Shown: piece by piece, positions 41,301 through 45,156 of the stretch
Position numbering within the stretch: the first letter of the stretch is position 1
Layout of the letters: every line of letters begins with the position of its first letter
DNA from: Kiritimatiellia bacterium
Lineage (GTDB): Bacteria > Verrucomicrobiota > Kiritimatiellia > RFP12 > UBA1067
Assembly (NCBI GenBank): GCA_017628025.1
Contig: JAGBZX010000021.1
Span: forward strand, 1 to 45,156
Length of the DNA: 45,156 nt
Reading direction: 5' to 3'
Notes under the pieces: model-generated
Seen by the model: the letters and a program-made list of their open reading frames with translations, nothing else
What the model was told of the DNA's origin: nothing
Databases searched by the model: none
Position numbers and translations under genes: made by a program

Positions 41301-41545
41301 CCTGTCAAAGCTGCAATAATTCTCCACGGAACTTGTGTATAAGCACCGCTGGCATAATCTTTTAATAACGAAAGTGTGTTTACTATATCTTTAAAATAAC
41401 CTGATAGTTTCCCAACTTTCCCAAATATGGTTTTCACTCTCTCTGCTTGGGCCGCAACATCGGCGACATCTTTCCCAAGTATCCGACCTCCAAGCTGATA
41501 AAGCTGATCAACCGCTTCTTCTTTTGTAATACTCTGTTTGTCCAT
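38345..41545 (-). CDS. Large DUF1232 / PH-like triple-repeat / beta-helix protein
   Basis: 1066 residues from the ATG at 41545 (AAGGAGG, 5 nt). Residues about 72-115 carry the DUF1232 (YkvA) signature with YVFNPLDLVPDIVPLFG and FADD. Three divergent copies of one module follow, at about 155-290 (KEGFAFTRDRVYFRQF ... FAWREI), 300-435 (PLGSGKAGFALTSQAMYCKDF) and 950-1060 (IFGSAKSGLIFTSAGIRWRND ... LSWSEV), which look like bacterial PH-like domains. Between copies two and three lie a right-handed beta-helix (about 525-755; stacked short strands with Asn and Cys turns such as DISNCSF, FYRCRIENL) and a Lys/Thr-rich linker (about 818-948). No signal peptide. Possible membrane association through DUF1232. 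I know no described system with this combination. Confidence 0.7.
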   Translation of the reverse strand: MDKQSITKEEAVDQLYQLGGRILGKDVADVAAQAERVKTIFGKVGKLSGYFKDIVNTLSLLKDYASGAYTQVPWRIIAALTGAVFYVFNPLDLVPDIVPLFGFADDATVFAAVISFAKIDIASYLAWKSDRGEKIEGGGKSGIVTISKSEDITNWTLTDFVEVVQTTLRSMGNDSLFWCCCGAEHISQNASNIIEKIMGGYGDINDVIGVIDMEAFQHCKEGFAFTRDRVYFRQFMGDSFSFAWREIVSIQYEGKEVIINGMRLDNLCKDEKDANTVCRVLTAIVNRADLTQEPEPFDESRYVPISEAIVKRFATVDGGGLLFAGNNISQKKRMGAHTAMNIQEPPEDICLLLDISPLGSGKAGFALTSQAMYCKDFFTSPARREWGNYRWVANPTSFWLMFVNNQPYYEISGGTLNADQISAIVDALNEFQMYHLKEVGRATEAKCKSVLEQIDACEKLVDQVSDEKEDINAPDKDAQNDPFKSVNRVEDLGICEEGKTVVVAEVRKELWNRRKMLMSASVDRGHFAIRNGKYYLNEIITIGEEAQLVMKDADITFGPNGSIVFSGGAGDISNCSFACVEEDCSESLATGSFMFKGRGKWVSFSNCNFDGKGHIAGVILDGDTSFYRCRIENLVNKNQGGSVLGSSYLKGDVSKFTLKSTSVKNCRAESQAVIWAMDLNVRDCEFVNCSSPISIITVAEDCKVNIINSVFDKCSVDDGGAIVSFYSNGGSNQTGGIGIDHCWLKDCTYKYSHNVHIPLSMDNWVTEDIYSRTPDDPLRPLFLRDGSPMGQPIGADLNLPDEMDPTPEIGVVESGDTHNVSCKTKRTRKRSVRIAQTVASEVDDTKDGVKLETEQRVNSSKKGTRTRKQESLAPDDSKNQNEKSSQLHVINGTKKGTTKKASRLEAKKDATNVNGKKTTKKTNTANTKKITVRDAVGKSVADSNDRNIYVGAGIPTKKLNNAIACMGVHVGEEVYALIDTTIFGSAKSGLIFTSAGIRWRNDWMQTDTIKTFLSWSEVAVLVFGAACNNNDLKFSDDAIVSLAGSCVKPETVKKILEQITKSASEN

Positions 41546-41589
41546 CCCATCCTCCTTTTCGCAATTATTTAAAATTTGTGGACATGTTC

Positions 41590-41811
41590 TTAGATACAAC
41601 ATAAAACTCCAGCATCGCCAGATGTTTGTGGCTTTATTGAAATCCAATCTGCCTCCGTTGAAGCCGTCCAAGTGCCGCTACCTGAAGTCAGAACCATGCC
41701 TGCGCCACCTGTCTTTGTGAATGTTCTGGCAATTGGACCTATTGAAATAGCTGCGAAAGCATTGCAAATAGAAACTACAATAGCCGTAGCGATAAAACAC
41801 TTTGCTCTCAT
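41590..41811 (-). CDS. Truncated exported protein with start of a BACON-type domain
   Basis: 73 residues from ATG 41811 (strong GAGAGGTG site). A signal peptide (RAKCFIATAIVVSICNAFA) is followed by FTKTGGAGMVL, then GSGTWTASTEADWISI, which resembles the first half of a BACON or related carbohydrate-binding immunoglobulin-like domain, and stops soon after TSGDAG. The natural domain would continue. I found no clear continuation in another frame before the next gene. It is probably the 5' remnant of a larger exported gene, but it keeps a good ribosome site inside the operon, so a short secreted product is conceivable. Confidence 0.5.
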   Translation of the reverse strand: MRAKCFIATAIVVSICNAFAAISIGPIARTFTKTGGAGMVLTSGSGTWTASTEADWISIKPQTSGDAGVLCCI

Positions 41812-41834
41812 AATTAACACCTCTCGTCCAATCA

Positions 41835-42173
41835 TTATATTGCGACGATTCTTTCCAAAACACGCAACTCGTCGTTAAAGACAAATCGAACTTTTGAATG
41901 AGTTTGCTTGAGCAAGAACAAGAATTGAGCATCAAATTCCTCGCACTTGACACTCTCTAAAGTAGCGACGCTCTTTATTTTGGCTCCCATTTCTTCGTTA
42001 CTGTTTATATCGTTATCCTCCCCATCTCCTGCGACAAACAATGCAAAGTCTTTGCCACCCAACAACACTTTGTACGGGGCAACAATCTCTATGTATAGCT
42101 TATCGGCATCAGAAGAATTTTTTCCTATACTAACACCGACACTTTTAACATATCCTTCAGTGTAATAACTCAT
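41835..42173 (-). CDS. Unassigned 112-residue protein
   Basis: No family recognised. The protein begins SYYTEGYVKSVGVSIGKN and alternates strands and charged turns, with IVAPYKVLLGGKDFALFVAG and a conserved-looking end (QTHSKVRFVFNDELRVLERI). The composition suggests a small beta-rich soluble protein, possibly of an OB-like or barrel fold. It has no signal peptide or membrane helix. Its ATG overlaps the stop of the FRG gene (ATGA), so it is translated with it and may be its partner or antidote. That role is an inference from position only. Confidence 0.6.
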   Translation of the reverse strand: MSYYTEGYVKSVGVSIGKNSSDADKLYIEIVAPYKVLLGGKDFALFVAGDGEDNDINSNEEMGAKIKSVATLESVKCEEFDAQFLFLLKQTHSKVRFVFNDELRVLERIVAI

Positions 42174-43108
42174 TTTGTACCATACCTTTCTTTAATGACA
42201 TTGTGGAATCTGCCGAAGTCGGGATAGAGGCGGTCTTCGGTCACGTCGAGAATCTCTGCCATCTCCTTAACTTCGTGTTTAAGAGATGGCGTTAGCGTTA
42301 TGATGCCGATCTCTGCAATACCATCTGTAGCGGCATCTTTGTTATAGTAATCCGTTTCCGTAAACGACGCACTTATCTTCTCTTTCTTATCTCCACAACC
42401 AAAAATGAAAAACTCGCCGCGCTGCGCCTGAATGCGCACATTGTTGTTCACAGGTCGCACACACCAAACCTTCTTGATGTCGCTCATGAGTTTCTTGGAA
42501 ACATTGCTGTCTTTCTCCCAGTAAAATCCGGCCCGCTCGTTCTTACATTCGTAAGCCAAATATCCAAGATTTGCGACGTCAATATTCTCTGGCTTTATTC
42601 GTGCCAAGTTGCTTAGTGCCACAACTGTATCGCTTGTCGAATACTTTATCTTTTCCTTATTCACCCTAAATACGCGGATGAACCCATTCCAAGTGAAAAA
42701 CTTTTCTTTATCATCGCTCGGGCTTGGCAGCGACGCCATGCCAATAGCCGTAGCCAAGCGCGGCGAAACATCAAGAAGTCGGGTGGGAAGTCCGAAATGC
42801 GCCATCCGCGTCAACCGCTCAAATGTAGTTTCCCCAGCAGGGAACTCCTGCGGATAGCACCGAATGGCCTCATTAAAGATGACATGTTCATTTTGACGGT
42901 ATTTGTCGTCTCTGAACAAAGATGGGGTCGCTGGCACTGATAGCAGACATGAACTACCCTCCGGTGCATAGTTTTTGTTTTCGGCGCGGAAGTAATACGC
43001 AACCCTGTCATTCTCTTCGCCAGTCTCTATGTGCGAACGATCCCATTTCACGAGATCAAAGACCCCGTGAAAGACTTCAGCAACCGTATTACACTCTTGA
43101 TAGACCAT
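42170..43108 (-). CDS. FRG-domain protein
   Basis: 312 residues from ATG 43108 (AAGG site; a GTG two codons upstream is possible). The FRG pattern is seen at about residues 38-125: YYFRAENKNY (usually FRG), PATPSLFRDD, FERLTRMAHFGLPTRLLDV and ATAIGMAS. The second part has strands around VRIQAQRGEFFIFGCG, a segment typical of the family. FRG proteins are frequent in phages and accessory islands; their biochemistry is not established to my knowledge. It is the first gene of the seven-gene leftward operon. Confidence 0.8.
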   Translation of the reverse strand: MVYQECNTVAEVFHGVFDLVKWDRSHIETGEENDRVAYYFRAENKNYAPEGSSCLLSVPATPSLFRDDKYRQNEHVIFNEAIRCYPQEFPAGETTFERLTRMAHFGLPTRLLDVSPRLATAIGMASLPSPSDDKEKFFTWNGFIRVFRVNKEKIKYSTSDTVVALSNLARIKPENIDVANLGYLAYECKNERAGFYWEKDSNVSKKLMSDIKKVWCVRPVNNNVRIQAQRGEFFIFGCGDKKEKISASFTETDYYNKDAATDGIAEIGIITLTPSLKHEVKEMAEILDVTEDRLYPDFGRFHNVIKERYGTK

Positions 43109-43114
43109 CTTCAC

Positions 43115-43322
43115 CTTTCTGCTTCATCATCTACAGGCAAGGACAGCAATAAGAATGTCCCCGCGACACATTTCGCAGAGGCGACTGGTATGCCCGAAAG
43201 GAAACGCGACGCGGGGACGAAATCGGCATAGTGCACCCATAAGAGAGTGCACCAAGACGATATGGTCTTGGCGTTGTGTCTTCCTTTCAAGATGATTACC
43301 AGTCTTCCTGCGAAACGACAAC
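43115..43322 (-). ncRNA. Structured leader of the FRG operon
   Basis: About 208 nt between the predicted start and the FRG gene. It contains: a 7-bp hairpin (43252-43258 with 43265-43271, six-base loop); a GTGCAC/GTGCAC hairpin (43231-43236 with 43247-43252) sharing its edge base; and a GC-rich 9-bp helix (43157-43165 with 43210-43218) enclosing smaller hairpins (TCGC/GCGA at 43173-43184 and a CC/GG loop near 43193-43201), which would make a multi-branched fold. I do not recognise a known riboswitch. A GTG-started 65-codon frame crosses it but looks non-coding. Confidence 0.45.
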
Positions 43323-43328
43323 ACCTGT

Positions 43329-43337
43329 ATTATAGCA
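43329..43337 (-). promoter_or_regulatory. Extended -10 promoter element of the FRG operon
   Basis: TGCTATAAT reading leftward, hexamer 43329-43334. No good -35; instead an inverted repeat covers that place. Confidence 0.5.
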
Positions 43338-43339
43338 TA

Positions 43340-43362
43340 TTTAACACTTTATCGGTGTAAAA
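43340..43362. promoter_or_regulatory. Operator-like inverted repeat over the -35 region
   Basis: TTTAACAC (43340-43347) and GTGTAAAA (43355-43362) form 8-bp arms with one mismatch and a 7-bp centre. The position just upstream of the -10 suits a repressor or activator site. Confidence 0.4.
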
Positions 43363-43374
43363 TAGAATGCTTTA

Positions 43375-43413
43375 AAGAGGCGCCGTTTTCTTCCGGACAA
43401 CCAGTCGCCTCTT
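43375..43413. other. GC-rich hairpin upstream of the FRG promoter
   Basis: Perfect arms AAGAGGCG (43375-43382) and CGCCTCTT (43406-43413) with a 23-base loop containing CCG/CGG. It lies between the end of the ECF gene and the FRG promoter and could be a second terminator, although it lacks a long T-tract. Confidence 0.4.
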
Positions 43414-43457
43414 AATTACACGCAAAAGCACCAAAGAAATGACAGCAAAAAACATGT

Positions 43458-43496
43458 AAACATAAAAAAGTAGGTCAGACCTACTTTTTTATGTTT
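43458..43496. repeat. Solo REP-like palindrome overlapping the ECF sigma stop
   Basis: 39-nt palindrome: 18-bp stem (one outer G-T pair), loop CAG. The core AAGTAGGTCAGACCTACTT differs by one base from the left repeat of the RAYT unit (position 36258). The sigma-gene TAA (43489-43491) is inside one arm, and the run of six T or A on each side makes it a likely intrinsic terminator in both directions. Confidence 0.75.
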
Positions 43497-44103
43497 GAAA
43501 TTCGGATTCGATAGCGGCGATCATACGCTCGACGCGCGTCTTGATTTGCGAAACCGAATTGCGCGGAATGCCAAACTTCGCGGCGACTTCGCCGATGGGA
43601 CAACCATCTAAAACATAAGCCCTATAAACCGCCTTTGACTGAGCAGAGAGTGCCGTTTTAGAAAGCGCCCATTCTACGGCGGCAGTGCGTCGTGCAAGAC
43701 GCCACTTAACATCTATCACTGCGGTCGTCTCCGAATCAACTGACAATTGTGTTTCAATTGATGGGTCATCGATTGAAACGAGATTATCCCCTCCCCGCGC
43801 GTTTCTGCGCCGCCAACGGTCAACGAGCTCATTTCTTATGAGAGTAGCGAGATAACAGCGAAATTTAACTGCACCTTCACCAATCTTGACGCGTCCGCCG
43901 CGCAAAACCTCGACAAGCCGCATAAAGATTTCCTGCGCTACATCTTCTTCTTCCCCAATCCCGCCATGATCCGCCGCGAAAGCGCGTATCGCCGGCGCAT
44001 AAAGTTCAAAGAGTCTCGACCATGCCGCCTCATCTCGCTCGCCGGTATGCTCGGCCGCGATTCGAGCAAGTACAGTAACTGGGGTCTCGGGAAAATTCGC
44101 CAT
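43489..44103 (-). CDS. ECF-type RNA polymerase sigma factor
   Basis: 204 residues. Region 2 is seen in WSRLFELYAPAIRAFA, DVAQEIFMRLVEVL, and FRCYLATLIRNELVDRWRR; region 4 in AVYRAYVLDGCPIGEVAAKFGIPRNSVSQIKTRV. The linker between the regions is longer than usual. No anti-sigma gene follows. ATG 44103 overlaps the stop of the kinase gene (TGATG), with AGGAGG upstream, so the kinase and sigma factor are coupled and the kinase may control it, as proposed for PVC-type ECF groups linked to Ser/Thr kinases. Confidence 0.9.
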   Translation of the reverse strand: MANFPETPVTVLARIAAEHTGERDEAAWSRLFELYAPAIRAFAADHGGIGEEEDVAQEIFMRLVEVLRGGRVKIGEGAVKFRCYLATLIRNELVDRWRRRNARGGDNLVSIDDPSIETQLSVDSETTAVIDVKWRLARRTAAVEWALSKTALSAQSKAVYRAYVLDGCPIGEVAAKFGIPRNSVSQIKTRVERMIAAIESEFQT

Positions 44104-45156
44104 CAATTTCCTCCTATCGCAAGGCGCAGCGTACTATTCCAGCCCCATTCGCCAACAGTTGATTTTTGATAGACGCTCTCAGGCCCTAATTGCAGGTGTA
44201 CAGTTTTCCCATCTTTAGAGTTAGTCGCCGTCTCACTGCAAATCGTTCGACCTTGCCCGACGATATCGTAAATACCCCAGACATTCGGTTTCTTTGTCTT
44301 TATGCGGCAAGGAAGCTTCGACATCACGCTTTCCCATTTTACGCCGAGCTCTTCTGCGTGTCTCTTCTTATCCGCTATGGATGGCCCCAAAACACCAAGA
44401 ACCGACTCATCTGCTGCGTTCGCGCCGCCAGCAGTTGACGCAAAAATCAATTCCTTTTCGCTTGGAAGCCTAAACGACGCCCCCTTCGGGAGGCGACGCG
44501 CGAAACGCCGATTAAGTTCCGCGATAAATGCACGGATTTCGCCCATGCTCATATTCGTTACAGGTTCGTCGCCTTCTCCCTTGCGTTTATTCCCTATGAC
44601 GCGAAACCACTGCGCGTTCGTTATGTGAGTAGAGCCAATCCAAAATACCTCTCCTGTATTTAGACGACATTCTATCATCTCCAATAAAACGTCCTCACCA
44701 AGATCAAAGACGAATGACTGCGAGTGTTTTCCTTGCTGGAAAAAATGACTAGTCAGAAAGTAAAGTGCCGAAACGCCAATAGTAGCCGAAAGCGCGGCAA
44801 TAACGGCGCGGCGCGTTGTTTTTATCCGCTGCTGACGTGCCTTAGCCAACAGCGTCTTCTCAACAAACTCAACGAGACGTACAGGTCTTTTCGCTAGATC
44901 CGCCTCAAGCATTGGCGGCAGAATTTCACGCCACGGACCATCCAACGGCTCAAGGAGTCTTAACACATCCGTCCCTGACTGGTACCAGATGCCGGTTAGA
45001 AGTTTGAAAAACACGACACCGAGCGCATAAACATCAGAGGCGGGGATTGCCTCTTCTCCGCTTAAAATCTCAGGAGCGAGATACCCGCCCGTCCCCATAA
45101 GAACTTTCTTATCGTCACCCTTTTCGCCTACGACTACCGTGCGCTCGACTCCTATC
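44103..45156 (-). CDS. Ser/Thr protein kinase with transmembrane and degenerate FGE-like domain (partial)
   Basis: The frame is open at the right window edge; the kinase N-lobe and catalytic loop lie outside. Visible: the end of the activation segment (MGTGGYLAPE), ASDVYALGVVFFKLLTG (helix F), a cluster AKRPVRLVEF, one membrane helix (VIAALSATIGVSALYFLTS), then a C-terminal ~200-residue domain like the formylglycine-generating-enzyme family (VFWIGSTHITNAQWFRVIG, FRLPSEKELIFAST, NVWGIYDIVGQ). Catalytic Cys residues of true FGE are not evident, so it may be a ligand-sensing domain. It probably signals from envelope to the coupled sigma factor. Confidence 0.85.
   Translation of the reverse strand, partial: IGVERTVVVGEKGDDKKVLMGTGGYLAPEILSGEEAIPASDVYALGVVFFKLLTGIWYQSGTDVLRLLEPLDGPWREILPPMLEADLAKRPVRLVEFVEKTLLAKARQQRIKTTRRAVIAALSATIGVSALYFLTSHFFQQGKHSQSFVFDLGEDVLLEMIECRLNTGEVFWIGSTHITNAQWFRVIGNKRKGEGDEPVTNMSMGEIRAFIAELNRRFARRLPKGASFRLPSEKELIFASTAGGANAADESVLGVLGPSIADKKRHAEELGVKWESVMSKLPCRIKTKKPNVWGIYDIVGQGRTICSETATNSKDGKTVHLQLGPESVYQKSTVGEWGWNSTLRLAIGGN

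Noticed and set aside
43127..43324. 65-codon GTG-started frame in the FRG leader
   Set aside because: No ribosome site, Arg/His/Cys-rich composition like translated structured RNA, and it runs through several hairpins.

Overview
Origin. The window looks like a chromosomal segment of a bacterium of the PVC superphylum, most likely a host-associated Kiritimatiellota-like or Lentisphaerae-like lineage. This is inferred from protein architecture and not from a marker phylogeny. The indications are a GreA with a roughly 500-residue N-terminal extension (as in Chlamydia), a DksA-like protein with a Lys/Pro/Ala-rich tail, an ECF sigma factor overlapping a Ser/Thr kinase with a degenerate formylglycine-enzyme-like domain, a Y1 (RAYT) transposase flanked by palindromes, a BACON-type fragment, and tail fragments of secreted proteins.

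Core region, 1-35850. After a partial DUF4143 gene come umuDC and glnS. A tight leftward series follows: parB, an M28 peptidase, infC, psd, pssA, a TPR-like membrane protein, a thioredoxin-fold protein and glnS. infC has no ATG, GTG or TTG start at its proper N-terminus and appears to start on ATC. Next come a repeat-containing exported protein, an acyl-ACP thioesterase, a Tat-exported PIG-L deacetylase and mfd. The elongation operon mreB-mreC-mreD-mrdA-rodA-rng runs leftward, preceded by greA-dksA-lspA. The lspA frame runs without a stop into a secreted glutamine-amidotransferase-like gene through an A AAA AAG heptamer. Then follow a GH29 fucosidase, a NapH-like polyferredoxin ending in DUF1893, an Fe-S aldo/keto reductase and a parvulin. 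Five tRNA genes (Arg, fMet, Pro, Val, Lys) come next. A murA-murB pair closes the region: MurA has Asp in place of the catalytic Cys, and MurB carries an orphan MurC C-terminal domain.

Accessory region, 35851-45156. A RAYT transposase is bounded by perfect 27-bp inverted, hairpin-forming repeats and sits between two decayed tails of a secreted-protein family. A third palindrome of the same family lies at the stop codon of the ECF sigma gene. Between them is a compact leftward seven-gene operon (43108 to 37663): an FRG-domain protein, a 112-residue protein, a truncated exported BACON fragment, a 1066-residue protein (DUF1232, three PH-like repeats, beta-helix), two paralogous Cys-rich mini-proteins and a small membrane protein. 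Its promoter has an extended -10 and an operator-like inverted repeat, and its leader of about 200 nt can fold into several hairpins. This operon is the best candidate for an undescribed system.

Expression signals. Many promoters share an extended -10 of the form TGNTATAAT. Strong Shine-Dalgarno sites decide most starts. At glnS and the aldo/keto reductase there is no Shine-Dalgarno site and the -10 lies 7-8 nt before the ATG, which suggests leaderless transcripts. All functions are read from sequence only; no database search was run.
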